Shown here piece by piece: positions 1 to 8,978 of a stretch of DNA of 64,000 bases (position 1 is its first letter; each line of letters opens with the position of its first letter). The stretch lies in assembly GCA_913043285.1 (NCBI GenBank), contig CAJWML010000002.1, forward strand, positions 186,001-250,000, in the 5' to 3' direction. A program made the translations under genes and the position numbers. Below the pieces are notes generated by a model. That model was not told the DNA's origin. It made no database searches and saw only the letters and a program-made list of their open reading frames with translations. This DNA is from CAKZNE01 sp002695025. GTDB lineage: Bacteria > Bacteroidota > Bacteroidia > Flavobacteriales > Schleiferiaceae.

Positions 1-1
1 A

Positions 2-1921
2 CGCATATTGCGTTACCGCATTGAAGGTTGGGATAATCTTAGCCTGAACCAGAAGAAACTCGCCTACTACCTAACTCAGGCCGGGTTGGCTGGAAGGGAT
101 ATTACCTGGGACCAATACTACCGCCATAACCTGGAGATCCGAAGGGCTCTTGAAAACATTGTGCGCCATTACCAGGATAATAAAACTCCGGAAGGTGAGT
201 CCACCAAAATGGAGAACGAAGAAAAAGCCATGAACGAGTGGGAGCGTTTTATGGTGTACACCAAAAGGGTGTGGTTCAGCAACGGCATTCACCACCATTA
301 CTCCAATGTAAAGCTGAAGCCCGGCTTCAGTGAGGCTTATCTGGATAAGCTGTTGGCCGAAAGCGGAGCACAATTGAGTCCGGAAGCCAAAGCGGTGATC
401 TTTAACGACCAGGATACCAAAAAGGTGAATAAAGCGGATGGCGTAGACCTGCTGCTTACATCTGCGGTAAACTTTTACGATCCGGATATAACCCAGGCCG
501 AGGCCGAGGCATTCTACAAGAAAATGATCAAGCCCAATGAAAAGGAACCCATCAGCTACGGGTTAAACTCTAAGCTGGTACGCACCGCCAACGGTATTGA
601 AGAACGTAAATGGCATGCGGACGGTATGTATGGCCCCGCCATACAGGAGATCATTAAGTGGCTGGAAAAAGCCAAAGGCGTGGCTGAAAACGATCAGCAG
701 GCTAAAGCCCTTGGTCTTCTGATCGAGTACTACAGGACCGGTGATCTTAAAACCTGGGATGCGTATAACATTGCCTGGGTAAATGATACCACCAGCGACA
801 TTGACTATATCAACTCTTTTATTGAGGTGTACGATGATCCGCTGGGTTATAAAGCTACCTACGAAACCGTAGTGCAGGTGAAAGACCTGGATGCCAGTCA
901 GAAAATGAAAGTGATCAGTGACAATATCCAGTTCTTTGAAGACAACTCACCCATCCAGGATGAGCATAAAAAACCCAACGTAGTAGGTGTATCCTACAAG
1001 ATGATCAATGTTGTAGGAGAGGCTGGTGCCACCACGCCATCTACCCCCATTGGTGTAAACCTGCCCAATGCTAACTGGATACGCGCGGCCCACGGTTCCA
1101 AATCAGTGAGTCTCGCCAACATTGAGAATGCATACGAGCATGCTAAGGGTGCAGGCTTCCTGGAAGAGTTTACCTTTAGCAAAGAGGAGTTGGAGCGTGC
1201 CAAGAAATACAGCGATATAAGTGGAAAGATGCACACCGCATTGCACGAAGTGGTAGGCCACGCCAGTGGTCGTTTGAACGAGGGAGTAGGTACTCCCAAG
1301 GAAACCCTGAAGAACTATGCTTCTACTTTGGAAGAAGGTCGTGCCGATCTTGTAGCCCTGTACTATATCATGGATCCCAAACTTATGGAGCTTGGACTTA
1401 TTGACACCCTGGCGGTGGGAATGGCTGAATACGATGGTTACATCCGCAACGGTATGATGCTGCAATTGCGTAGGTTGGAAGTAGGTGATGACATCGAAGA
1501 AGACCACATGCGTAACCGTCAGCTGGTAGCCGCATGGGCGTATGACATGGGTAAGGAAGCCAATGTTATTGAGAAGAAAAACCTGAATGGCAAGACTTAT
1601 TTTGTGATCAACGATTACCAGAAGCTGCGCGATATCTTCGGTCAGCAGTTGCGCGAGATCCAGCGTATCAAGTCAGAAGGTGATTTTGAAGCTGGCCGCA
1701 AACTGGTGGAAACTTACGGTGTAAAGGTAGATCCTGTATTACACAAGGAAGTGCTGGATCGTGCTGCCCAGTTCAAGATCGCACCTTATGCTGGTTTTAT
1801 CCAGCCCGAATTGAAACCCGTGATAGAAGGGGATAGCATCAAGGATATTGAGGTAGAATACCCTAAGGATTTTACCGAGCAAATGCTGAAATATGCTGAA
1901 AAGCATTCTTTCCTGAAGTAG
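2..1921 (+). CDS. Dipeptidyl peptidase III (M49) family metallopeptidase, 5' end missing
   Basis: Zinc exopeptidase family that removes dipeptides from the N-terminus of short peptides. The reading frame is open from base 2, so the true start lies before the window; at least 639 residues are present. The M49 zinc site is clear: HEVVGH (codons starting at base 1244, the family's HExxGH with an extra residue) followed about 25 residues later by EEGRAD (from base 1331), the position of the family's EECRAE helix. The Cys of that second motif is Gly here. A leader peptide, if any, is outside the window. A good terminator follows at 1947-1978, so transcription ends here. Family assignment is firm; substrate is unknown. 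Confidence 0.93.
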   Translation, partial: RILRYRIEGWDNLSLNQKKLAYYLTQAGLAGRDITWDQYYRHNLEIRRALENIVRHYQDNKTPEGESTKMENEEKAMNEWERFMVYTKRVWFSNGIHHHYSNVKLKPGFSEAYLDKLLAESGAQLSPEAKAVIFNDQDTKKVNKADGVDLLLTSAVNFYDPDITQAEAEAFYKKMIKPNEKEPISYGLNSKLVRTANGIEERKWHADGMYGPAIQEIIKWLEKAKGVAENDQQAKALGLLIEYYRTGDLKTWDAYNIAWVNDTTSDIDYINSFIEVYDDPLGYKATYETVVQVKDLDASQKMKVISDNIQFFEDNSPIQDEHKKPNVVGVSYKMINVVGEAGATTPSTPIGVNLPNANWIRAAHGSKSVSLANIENAYEHAKGAGFLEEFTFSKEELERAKKYSDISGKMHTALHEVVGHASGRLNEGVGTPKETLKNYASTLEEGRADLVALYYIMDPKLMELGLIDTLAVGMAEYDGYIRNGMMLQLRRLEVGDDIEEDHMRNRQLVAAWAYDMGKEANVIEKKNLNGKTYFVINDYQKLRDIFGQQLREIQRIKSEGDFEAGRKLVETYGVKVDPVLHKEVLDRAAQFKIAPYAGFIQPELKPVIEGDSIKDIEVEYPKDFTEQMLKYAEKHSFLK

Positions 1922-1946
1922 ATCTTAGGAATTTTAAGATACGGGA

Positions 1947-1978
1947 CCCATCATTCCACCCGGAATGGTGGGTTTTTT
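1947..1978 (+). terminator. Rho-independent terminator after the M49 peptidase
   Basis: An 11-bp stem (CCCATCATTCC pairing with GGAATGGTGGG through one G-T pair) is followed by six T. It separates the plus-strand peptidase from the convergent peroxidase gene. Confidence 0.85.
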
Positions 1979-1986
1979 AATGCTGT

Positions 1987-3042
1987 TTAACGAAGGACAG
2001 ATGGATCGGAAAGTTCCGTGTGTTGTGTGTATTCCTCGTCCGTAAGCGTAGTAAGGAATAGCACCAGGTCAGCCTTTTCTTCTTCTGAAAAGTGCATGGG
2101 AGCAAGGGAAGGGTCCAGGTTGGTAGTGGCTTGTATCCCTTCCGAATAGTGGTTAATCACCTCCTGCAGACTTTCAAAGCGTCCATCGTGCATATAAGGT
2201 GTGGAAAGGGCCACATTACGGAGCGAAGGTACTTTGAATTTACCATGATCCTCTTCCTTCAGGGTAATGCGCGCCCGCCCAGCATCTTCTGAATAGATAT
2301 CCAGTCCGTTGTTGCGGTAGCTGAAATCCGAAGTAAGGGCTCCGGTGTGGCAATGGGCACAATTGATCTTAAAGAGTTCGTAACCTCGTTGCTCTGCGGG
2401 TGAAAGAATGGCTTTATCCTGTAAAAAACGGTCAAATTTACTGTTGGCGGAAACCATCATGGACATGAACTGCGCCAGGGAATACAGGAAGTGTTTGCTG
2501 GTGATGCTATCGCTGCCAAAAGCTTTTTCAAATAGTGCCGGATAATCAGGATGCTGTTGCAGTTTTTGCAGTACCTGGGCCAGATCCTCATGCATTTCCA
2601 GCGTATCGGTAATCGGGGCCAGGGGCATCACTTCAATATGATTGACACCACCGTCAGCCATAAAAGCCGGGTACCAGGCCAGGTTGGCCAAGGCGGGGGA
2701 GTTGCGCATGCCCGGGCGGTTATCCACCCCGATACTAAATGCCTTTCCCTGATCGGAAAACCCAGCCGATTGGTGATGACAGGATCCGCATGATACTTTT
2801 CCATTGGCGGAAAGCAACGGCTCGTAAAACAACTTGCGTCCCAGCTCAAAGCCTTCCCTGGTGAGGGGGTTATTTTCAAAATTGTATACCGGCTCAGGAA
2901 AGTGCGCGGGTTTTTGGAAGGTAATAGTTTCAGGACCGGCAAAAGAGATCTGATCCTTTTTACAACCCCAGGCCATAATGAAGATACCTGCTGAAAGCAG
3001 CAGGTATCTTTGGATAGTTATGTGGCCGGGAGCAAAGCTCAT
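1987..3042 (-). CDS. Di-haem cytochrome c peroxidase / MauG-MbnH family lipoprotein
   Basis: Secreted di-haem enzyme of the CcpA/MauG superfamily, 351 residues. Two CxxCH haem c sites are visible: CGSCHH (C85, C88, H89) and CAHCHTG (C228, C231, H232). The N-terminus has a hydrophobic stretch ending in a lipobox (AWGC, Cys27), so the protein is probably anchored in a membrane facing the periplasm. It starts 5 bp after the stop of an MbnP-family gene. In methanotrophs MbnH is a MauG-like enzyme that oxidises a Trp of its partner MbnP to kynurenine; the same pairing here suggests an MbnH-like role rather than plain peroxide removal. That role is inferred from context, the haem family from motifs. 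Confidence 0.88.
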   Translation of the reverse strand: MSFAPGHITIQRYLLLSAGIFIMAWGCKKDQISFAGPETITFQKPAHFPEPVYNFENNPLTREGFELGRKLFYEPLLSANGKVSCGSCHHQSAGFSDQGKAFSIGVDNRPGMRNSPALANLAWYPAFMADGGVNHIEVMPLAPITDTLEMHEDLAQVLQKLQQHPDYPALFEKAFGSDSITSKHFLYSLAQFMSMMVSANSKFDRFLQDKAILSPAEQRGYELFKINCAHCHTGALTSDFSYRNNGLDIYSEDAGRARITLKEEDHGKFKVPSLRNVALSTPYMHDGRFESLQEVINHYSEGIQATTNLDPSLAPMHFSEEEKADLVLFLTTLTDEEYTQHTELSDPSVLR

Positions 3043-3047
3043 TTTAC

Positions 3048-3815
3048 TTAGTGGGTATGTGACAAGCTGAAAGCAGCTTTAAAGTTATGTGCCATGTGTA
3101 CGGCCATTTGTCCGGGCATGTGAATACCGTTCAGGTCAGCAATTTTAATTTTGGTACTTCCGTCAAAAGCCTTGTTCAGGTCCACCTCAAAATGCAACTG
3201 TGGGGTACCGGTTCCGTTGATCTTCAGTGTATGGTCAGCCATGCTGTGTGTATTGGTGGTAATAGCATTGTTGGCTCCTGCAAAACCGCCCACGTGGTAG
3301 GCAAAACTGTTACTGGTGGAGGCTGAAGAGTACCCCTCTATCTTAAAGAAGATGTAGCCGTTATTCCAACTCCAGAACATATTGTTAGCCGGATCAAGAG
3401 CACCTTCCTGGGTACCGGAAACATTATGAAGACTGTCCACCCCTATCATATAGCTAATGCTTTGGTATTCACCCACCGGTACATCCGCAAAAGAGAGCTT
3501 CATGGTAGCAGCATCATCTCCTTCCACCAAGTGGTAGCTGTTTTCCTCTGTCCATACGGTACCATCTGCTTTTTCCAGCTTTACATTGGAAATGTAATAG
3601 CGCACCTTGCTTAATTCCAGTTTTTCACCCAGACTGCTGGTATATTCCTGATTCAGAGTAAAAGGATCTCCGTTAAAGTTATGGGAAAACTCCATGGTAA
3701 ATTTACCGGTAGTGGGTGTGGGGTCGGTATCCTTGTCGTGATCCTTTTTGCAGGAAGTAGCTATAAATAAGGAGAACGATATGAGAAGGAAACCTATTTG
3801 TGTTAAATTTTTCAT
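3048..3815 (-). CDS. MbnP-family lipoprotein (putative copper-binding partner of the di-haem enzyme)
   Basis: A 255-residue lipoprotein: signal peptide ending in ATSC followed by a charged Asp/Lys/Pro/Thr linker. The body carries the conserved MbnP features: a YYISNVKL strand, an IGVDS motif, GALDP, then MFWSWNNGYIFFKIEG with two Trp. MbnP is a secreted protein whose Trp-derived kynurenine contributes to copper binding after modification by MbnH. First gene of a two-gene unit with the di-haem enzyme (5-bp gap). A 24-bp near-palindrome lies 19-42 bp upstream of the ATG. Family call is good; copper binding is inferred from the family. Confidence 0.82.
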   Translation of the reverse strand: MKNLTQIGFLLISFSLFIATSCKKDHDKDTDPTPTTGKFTMEFSHNFNGDPFTLNQEYTSSLGEKLELSKVRYYISNVKLEKADGTVWTEENSYHLVEGDDAATMKLSFADVPVGEYQSISYMIGVDSLHNVSGTQEGALDPANNMFWSWNNGYIFFKIEGYSSASTSNSFAYHVGGFAGANNAITTNTHSMADHTLKINGTGTPQLHFEVDLNKAFDGSTKIKIADLNGIHMPGQMAVHMAHNFKAAFSLSHTH

Positions 3816-3833
3816 ACGGCTTTATAAGTTTAC

Positions 3834-3857
3834 GTAATCTACTCATGAGAAGATTAC
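3834..3857 (-). promoter_or_regulatory. 24-bp near-perfect palindrome upstream of the MbnP/MbnH-like unit
   Basis: GTAATCT and AGATTAC arms flank an inner CTCATGAG palindrome; only two positions break the symmetry. It lies 19-42 bp before the MbnP start codon, where either an operator or a 5'-UTR hairpin would sit. No T-run follows on the minus strand, so a terminator is unlikely. A metal-responsive repressor site is a guess. Confidence 0.45.
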
Positions 3858-3911
3858 ATCATGTTTTTTAATTTGAAAATCAGATAATTGTAATTAGATA
3901 AGGCTCAAAAA

Positions 3912-4295
3912 TCATGCCTGGAAGCTTGGCGGGCGAAAGATATTTCCAATGAAAGGATCATCCAGTTTTTCGTCCAACTGAATTAGAGGTTTGGCGTTTT
4001 TAATAAGCTGTAAAACAGGCTTATCCGCAAAACGGGAGGGGAGCAGGAAGCTGGCCAGTTTAAAGCTCATGATCTCAACGGGAACATCCTTTTTGACAGG
4101 CTTATGTTCTGTGAGTTTCAGCTTTTTCATGAATATACAGGTACCTCCGCAATGGAGTTCGGGCTTATCCCGGTTTTCACAAAGGTTTTCGGAAATATAG
4201 GCTTGGTTGGCAATGAAGTTAATGGTTACTCCCATCTTTAGAGCTAGCGGGAAAACCAGGGCACTAAGCAAGCCAATTGAAACCAGGGACTTCAT
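3912..4295 (-). CDS. Small secreted or membrane-anchored protein with CENRxxPxxxCxGxC motif
   Basis: A 127-residue protein of unknown function. The N-terminal 25 residues are hydrophobic (signal peptide or anchor). It is followed by a Cys-containing stretch, ENLCENRDKPELHCGGTCIF, holding all three Cys of the mature region. This spacing suggests a metal or redox site, and the gene lies just upstream of the MbnP-like gene on the same strand with 96 bp between them. The rest is Lys-rich then proline- and phenylalanine-containing. I recall no characterised member; a link to copper handling would be inference from position only. Confidence 0.7.
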   Translation of the reverse strand: MKSLVSIGLLSALVFPLALKMGVTINFIANQAYISENLCENRDKPELHCGGTCIFMKKLKLTEHKPVKKDVPVEIMSFKLASFLLPSRFADKPVLQLIKNAKPLIQLDEKLDDPFIGNIFRPPSFQA

Positions 4296-4378
4296 ATTTT
4301 ACAAAAATACAAGGAAATATTGGTAAAGCATAGGGAATAATCAATAACCACTTAGTTAGCGATGCATGCTGCTTATCT

Positions 4379-4386
4379 TAAATTTG
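4379..4386 (+). promoter_or_regulatory. Bacteroidota -7 promoter box TAnnTTTG
   Basis: TAAATTTG fits the -7 consensus exactly and lies 20 bp before the ATG at 4407. It argues that the thioesterase starts at 4407 and not at the in-frame ATG at 4362, which would lie upstream of the box. No clear -33 TTG was found. Confidence 0.45.
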
Positions 4387-4406
4387 CACGAAAACACGTA
4401 TATCTG

Positions 4407-4847
4407 ATGAAAGAGTTTACCCGAAAAATACAACTGCGCTGGAGCGACATGGATCCTAATTTTCATATCCGCCACTCGGTGTATTACGATCTTGGAGCTA
4501 AGCTGCGTATGGATTTTTTAATGGGAAACGGGCTTACGCCTGCCGTTATGACCCAATATAACTTCGGCCCTATATTATTCCGTGAAGAGGCTTTGTTTAA
4601 AAGGGAGGTCCGTTATGGTGATGAGTTGGTTATGGACGTAAAGCTGAGCCGGCTGAAGAAAGATTATTCGCGTTTTGGCATGCGTCACTACCTGATGCGG
4701 GGAGAGGAACTTTGTGCAGTGCTTAATGTAGAAGGCGCTTTTATAGATACACAGAAGCGTAGGATCACTGCTCCGCCACAGGTGGGTTCTGAACTGATAG
4801 AGGCGATGCCGAGGACCGAGGATTTTACCTACTATGATCAGGAATAA
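4407..4847 (+). CDS. Hotdog-fold acyl-CoA thioesterase-like protein (4HBT family)
   Basis: A 146-residue single-domain protein from the preferred start. It has the 4HBT opening QLRWSDMDPNFHIRHSVYYD, where the aspartate and the following N-x-H correspond to the catalytic region of YbgC/FcbC-like thioesterases (usually D-x-x-G-H-V-N-N). The usual GHVNN is altered to NFHIRHS, so activity or substrate may differ. It would hydrolyse acyl-CoA thioesters in the cytosol. A longer form from 4362 is possible but places the start upstream of a good promoter box. A bidirectional terminator follows at 4853-4882. Confidence 0.8.
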   Translation: MKEFTRKIQLRWSDMDPNFHIRHSVYYDLGAKLRMDFLMGNGLTPAVMTQYNFGPILFREEALFKREVRYGDELVMDVKLSRLKKDYSRFGMRHYLMRGEELCAVLNVEGAFIDTQKRRITAPPQVGSELIEAMPRTEDFTYYDQE

Positions 4848-4852
4848 AAACT

Positions 4853-4882
4853 AAAAAGCCCCGGGGTACACCGGGGCTTTTT
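4853..4882. terminator. Bidirectional terminator between convergent genes
   Basis: A GCCCCGG/CCGGGGC stem with a 6-nt loop is preceded by five A and followed by five T, so it can end transcripts from both sides. Confidence 0.9.
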
Positions 4883-4903
4883 CTGTGCTTTCCAATGAAC
4901 TCC

Positions 4904-5932
4904 TTACAGTTTATGGAAGGGCAAGGTTTGCTGATGTGTGCCGTTGGAGAGTACCAACATATACAAACCGGGTTGCAGTTTATCCACTTCCAACTGCCCT
5001 TCAAAATCACCGTTCATTAAGACCTGACCATTAAGTGATACCACTTTGAACTGATCAAAGGTATCCGCATTCTCTACTTGTAAAGTATGTATTACGGGAT
5101 TAGGATAAAGGCTTAGCATCCTTCCGTTTTCTTCTGGTAAGCTTAAGTTTGTATGCTGGCGTTGGAAATAATACCAATTGTCCTCCAGCTCAAAGGAACG
5201 GGTAGTTTCATCGTATGAATTTTTGTGTATGATAATGATTTCCCTCTGGTTGTTATAGGTGAAGTTGTAAAGTTCGGTGGTGTCAGCATTACCCATGCTA
5301 TACACTATTAAATAGGAATCAGTAAGCTGATTCCCGGAATAATAGTTAATAACATTCAGATTTTCACCATCAAAAATATTGGACCCTATCAGGCTGTCCA
5401 CACGGGTTCCGGTATAGTAAAATTCATAACCGCCAATATTCGTCAGATTACCGTTGCCGGAAATATCCGCAATAAGGCCAATATTGCTCAAGGTGTTGTT
5501 AGAATTGTAATTAAGACGGAATTTTTGGTCAAGGGAATAACCTGATCCATTGTAAGAATACTGTATCACAGCAGTATCACGGGCGCTGGCGTTGTTTTGA
5601 AAAACATATTTTTGAGCGGCTTGAAATCCACCGTTCGTTTCATAATAGGTGATGATTACGGTACTGTCCGAATACCGATTGCCCTCGTATTTGGTTACAA
5701 GTGCATTGTTTTCATAAGTTCTGGCCGAGTCATAGTGACTATTGTTGAATAACCACATGCTTACGGTGGATTCTGGCATGAAGGCACTTCCGGTATCCGT
5801 TGAAAATACGATGGAGTCATACTCCATAATATCGGGCCAAAGGCTTTTAAAGAACAAGCGGCTAAAGGGATCTTTCTGGCCAAAGGCGTTCACAGTAAGG
5901 CTAATTAGAATAAGTAGGGCAATTCTTTTCAT
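4904..5932 (-). CDS. Secreted protein with T9SS type A sorting domain
   Basis: A 342-residue exported protein. Residues 1-18 form a signal peptide (cleavage after NAFG). The middle is rich in Tyr, Asn and Asp with many short repeats of the 'Y-x-Y-N' kind, as in sheet-rich cell-surface proteins. The C-terminal 75 residues are a type A sorting domain: LYPNPVIHTLQVEN, then VVSLNGQVLM, LQPGLYMLVLSNG and a basic end. The sorting domain predicts export across the outer membrane by the Por/type IX machinery. Function is unknown. No operon partner. Confidence 0.85.
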   Translation of the reverse strand: MKRIALLILISLTVNAFGQKDPFSRLFFKSLWPDIMEYDSIVFSTDTGSAFMPESTVSMWLFNNSHYDSARTYENNALVTKYEGNRYSDSTVIITYYETNGGFQAAQKYVFQNNASARDTAVIQYSYNGSGYSLDQKFRLNYNSNNTLSNIGLIADISGNGNLTNIGGYEFYYTGTRVDSLIGSNIFDGENLNVINYYSGNQLTDSYLIVYSMGNADTTELYNFTYNNQREIIIIHKNSYDETTRSFELEDNWYYFQRQHTNLSLPEENGRMLSLYPNPVIHTLQVENADTFDQFKVVSLNGQVLMNGDFEGQLEVDKLQPGLYMLVLSNGTHQQTLPFHKL

Positions 5933-6096
5933 TTTAGTAAAGAGTTTAATTTTTTATATAGACTCCCAAAAAAGCCCTTTGGTTAGGCCCACGATAAAAA
6001 AATTAAAATAAGTGCACCCCCCATTTTTTTAAATGAGTTTAATGAGTCATCCGATACCCCGGGATATGCGTGGGTTTAACCTAAACTCAATCCCGC

Positions 6097-6128
6097 TTGG
6101 TCAGGCAATACAAAGTACCCTATCTTTG
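6097..6128 (+). promoter_or_regulatory. Bacteroidota sigma-factor promoter of fabG
   Basis: A -33 TTG (6097-6099) and a perfect -7 TATCTTTG (6121-6128) are 21 bp apart, matching the Bacteroidota TTG-N19-21-TAnnTTTG pattern. The fabG ATG lies 19 bp downstream. Among the clearest promoters in the window. Confidence 0.75.
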
Positions 6129-6146
6129 GCCTAAATTGAACCGTAA

Positions 6147-6893
6147 ATGAAATTACTCGAAGGAAAAACAGCTATTATCACCGGTGCTTCCAAGGGCATT
6201 GGTAAAGGTATTGCCGAGGTTTTTGCTCAGCATGGGGCCAACGTGGCATTCACCTATTTATCATCTGTAGAACAGGCCGAAGCCTTTGAAAAGGAACTGA
6301 GTGCTTCCGGTGTAAAGGTTAAAGGCTATCGTAGTGATGCTTCGGATTATGCCTCTGCCGAACAATTGGTGGTTGATGTTTTGAAAGACTTTGAAACCAT
6401 TGATATAGTAGTGAACAATGCGGGTGTAACCCGAGACAATCTCCTGATGCGCATGAGCGAGGAGGACTTCGATAAAGTAGTACAGATCAACCTGAAGTCG
6501 GTTTTTAACCTGACCAAAACGGTACAACGCACCATGCTGAAACAGCGTAAAGGCTCCATTATAAATATCAGCTCTGTAGTGGGTGTTAAGGGTAATGCCG
6601 GGCAATCCAACTATGCTGCTTCCAAAGCCGGTATTATTGGTTTTACCAAATCCATTGCCCTGGAACTGGGCTCCCGTAATATCCGCTGCAACGCCATTGC
6701 TCCCGGTTTTATTGAAACCGAAATGACCGGAAAACTGGATGAAGCAACCGTACAGGGCTGGCGCGATGCCATTCCGCTGAAAAGAGGCGGTACTCCGGAG
6801 GATGTGGCCAATGCCTGTTTATTCCTGGCTTCGGACCTTTCTGCTTATGTTACCGGACAAACACTTAATGTAGACGGTGGCATGCTCACCTGA
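6147..6893 (+). CDS. fabG: 3-oxoacyl-[acyl-carrier-protein] reductase FabG
   Basis: NADPH-dependent reduction of 3-oxoacyl-ACP in fatty-acid elongation, cytosolic tetramer in known members. The 248-residue length is normal for FabG. Visible features: cofactor motif TGASKGIGKG (residues 12-20), NNAG at 90-93, catalytic Ser143, Tyr156 and Lys160 (YAASK) and the C-terminal VTGQTLNVDGGM. It has its own promoter. The next gene follows after 26 bp, so read-through into the VWA-like gene is likely. A second, unrelated SDR enoyl reductase is encoded at 34191. Confidence 0.93.
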   Translation: MKLLEGKTAIITGASKGIGKGIAEVFAQHGANVAFTYLSSVEQAEAFEKELSASGVKVKGYRSDASDYASAEQLVVDVLKDFETIDIVVNNAGVTRDNLLMRMSEEDFDKVVQINLKSVFNLTKTVQRTMLKQRKGSIINISSVVGVKGNAGQSNYAASKAGIIGFTKSIALELGSRNIRCNAIAPGFIETEMTGKLDEATVQGWRDAIPLKRGGTPEDVANACLFLASDLSAYVTGQTLNVDGGMLT

Positions 6894-6919
6894 TAATCTT
6901 TAAAGCTCAGGCTTAACTT

Positions 6920-8968
6920 TTGACATCCAGCTTCTATTTTGAAATTTCCCCCTGGTGGATCGTGCCTATACTTCTTGGAGTATCAGGAGCGGTATGGGTG
7001 TTTTATTTCAGTTCGCGTGAATTTGAAAAGAGCCAGCGTTGGGCTCTGGCTGCATTACGCTTTTTAACCCTCTTTGTGATTGCAATATTATTGCTGGCTC
7101 CGCTTCTGAAGTCCAGTGAAAGGGTGGATGAGAAACCATTGCTATTATGGCTGGAAGATCATTCATCTTCTGTGATTTCCCTGCCGGATTCCCAGGAAGT
7201 CCGCAATTTCCTGAAAAATGAACTTCCGGGCATAGCTGACGAACTGGAGGATAAGTATGAACTGCGTAAACTTGATTTTTCAACATCACTGCATGAACAT
7301 CAGCCGGACTCTTTCCCCGGCCTGCAAACCGATATAGCTACAGCCGTACAGGCTGTGCGTCAGCGATATTACAATCAAAATGTTGGCGGGTTGGTGTTGG
7401 TATCGGACGGTATCTATAACCGGGGTATTAACCCGGTATACGAAGCAGAGAGCAGTCCCTTTCCCGTGTTTACTTTAGGGCTGGGAGATACTACCGTTAA
7501 ACAGGATCTGTTCATCGAAAAGCTGGTCCACAATGAGCTTACCTATCTCAACAACCAGTTCCCTTTGGAAATAAACCTCCGTGCCCGGAAAATGGACGGC
7601 AGAAGCTATTCCCTGAATGTTACGGATAGCCGGGGAAAGTCCGTTTTTTCAAAAGCAGGAACAGTAAGTGGAGAGAATTTCTTTGAAAAGGTGGAAACCT
7701 ACCTGCCTGCCGTAGAAGTTGGAGTGCAACGTTATACAGTAAGCGTAGATGCTGGCGTGGAAGAACAAATGTCCAATAACCGCCAGACCTTTTCCATTGA
7801 GGTGATCGATAACCGGAAAAAAATAAGGATTGCAGGTAGCAGTCCCCATCCGGATATGGCCGCCATAGCTACAGCCTTGGATAAGCTGGAGAAATACGAA
7901 GTGGAGAGTGGGCTATGGGGAGCCTTTAGCCCTCAGGATAAGGAGCCTGATCTGTATATTTTATTTGGACCGAGAGCAGATATGCTGGAGGCGATCGGTA
8001 AAAAACCCTATTGGCTAATTGACCTTCCCTCTTCGGATAAGGCTGCTTTTGGTCGTAGGAGTGGTGTACAACCCGGCACCGGAGCCATTGAACAGGTAAG
8101 GGTGGTGCCTGAGCGGGGCTTCAGCCTTTTTAACCTGAGTAACGAAAGCAGTGACTTCTTAAAGAACCTTCCGCCCCTGCAGATACCTTACGGACGTATT
8201 CAGCCCGGAGGAGGCAGCCAGGCTTTCCTCTACAAAAAAGTCGGCCAGGTGGAAACACAGGAACCTATATGGTTTTTCAGGACTGAAGATCAGCAGCGTT
8301 CATCGGTATTACTGGCCAATGGCCTTTGGGAGTGGCGTATGTATGACTATCGTCAGAATAATTCCTTTGAGAACTTTGATGAGCTGATCGCACAAACCGT
8401 CCAATATCTTACGGCTCGTACCGAGGATCAACGCTTTGTGGTGGAGGCAGAATCCCGCTACAACAATCGCGAATCCATAGTAATGACAGCCCGCTTGTAC
8501 AATCTGTCGCTGGAGCTGGACAATAGTCCTGAAGTAGAAATGAGCATCCGCTCCGATGAAGGAAAGGAGTATCAGTTCAACTTCAGTAAAACCACCAATG
8601 CCTATCGGCTGAATGCCGGAAGTTTGCCTCCGGGTAGCTATACCTGGACGGCTACTACTCAATTGGGAGAGGACCAGTTTTCGCGTTCAGGAGCCTTTGC
8701 CGTGGAAATGATCAGGGTAGAGCAGGCCGACCTTGTAGCGCGCCATGAGGTGCTCAGGGCCATATCACGCGAAAGCGGAGGTAAGTTCTACAATCGCCAA
8801 CAGGCCAAAGAGATGATGGCCGATCTTATGGAAAATTCATCGGCTAAGGGTATCCAACGATTGAAAACATCCATTAGCTCATTACTCAATAAGAAGCTGT
8901 TATTCTTTATCTTACTGATCTTTTTGACGGCTGAATGGGGCTTGCGCAAATATTTTGGTAAATACTAA
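6920..8968 (+). CDS. Membrane protein with VWA-like domain (unknown function)
   Basis: A 682-residue protein with two N-terminal membrane segments (about residues 12-30 and 43-62), a periplasmic or cytosolic body and a final membrane segment near residues 660-678. The part after the second segment resembles a von Willebrand A fold of the type seen in BatA-like Bacteroidota proteins (LVLVSDGIYNRGINPV, then FTLGLGDT), but the metal-site D-x-S-x-S is not obvious: the sequence has LEDHSSSV. The only reasonable start is TTG at 6920, 26 bp after fabG. It forms a likely unit with fabG and the prohibitin-like gene 10 bp downstream. Function not known. Confidence 0.75.
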   Translation: MTSSFYFEISPWWIVPILLGVSGAVWVFYFSSREFEKSQRWALAALRFLTLFVIAILLLAPLLKSSERVDEKPLLLWLEDHSSSVISLPDSQEVRNFLKNELPGIADELEDKYELRKLDFSTSLHEHQPDSFPGLQTDIATAVQAVRQRYYNQNVGGLVLVSDGIYNRGINPVYEAESSPFPVFTLGLGDTTVKQDLFIEKLVHNELTYLNNQFPLEINLRARKMDGRSYSLNVTDSRGKSVFSKAGTVSGENFFEKVETYLPAVEVGVQRYTVSVDAGVEEQMSNNRQTFSIEVIDNRKKIRIAGSSPHPDMAAIATALDKLEKYEVESGLWGAFSPQDKEPDLYILFGPRADMLEAIGKKPYWLIDLPSSDKAAFGRRSGVQPGTGAIEQVRVVPERGFSLFNLSNESSDFLKNLPPLQIPYGRIQPGGGSQAFLYKKVGQVETQEPIWFFRTEDQQRSSVLLANGLWEWRMYDYRQNNSFENFDELIAQTVQYLTARTEDQRFVVEAESRYNNRESIVMTARLYNLSLELDNSPEVEMSIRSDEGKEYQFNFSKTTNAYRLNAGSLPPGSYTWTATTQLGEDQFSRSGAFAVEMIRVEQADLVARHEVLRAISRESGGKFYNRQQAKEMMADLMENSSAKGIQRLKTSISSLLNKKLLFFILLIFLTAEWGLRKYFGKY

Positions 8969-8978
8969 ATCGAACAAT

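Noticed and set aside
4302..4309. TATTTTTG box on the minus strand before the Cys-motif gene
   Set aside because: It ends 6 bp before the start codon, so the transcript would begin at or after the ATG; probably chance in AT-rich DNA.
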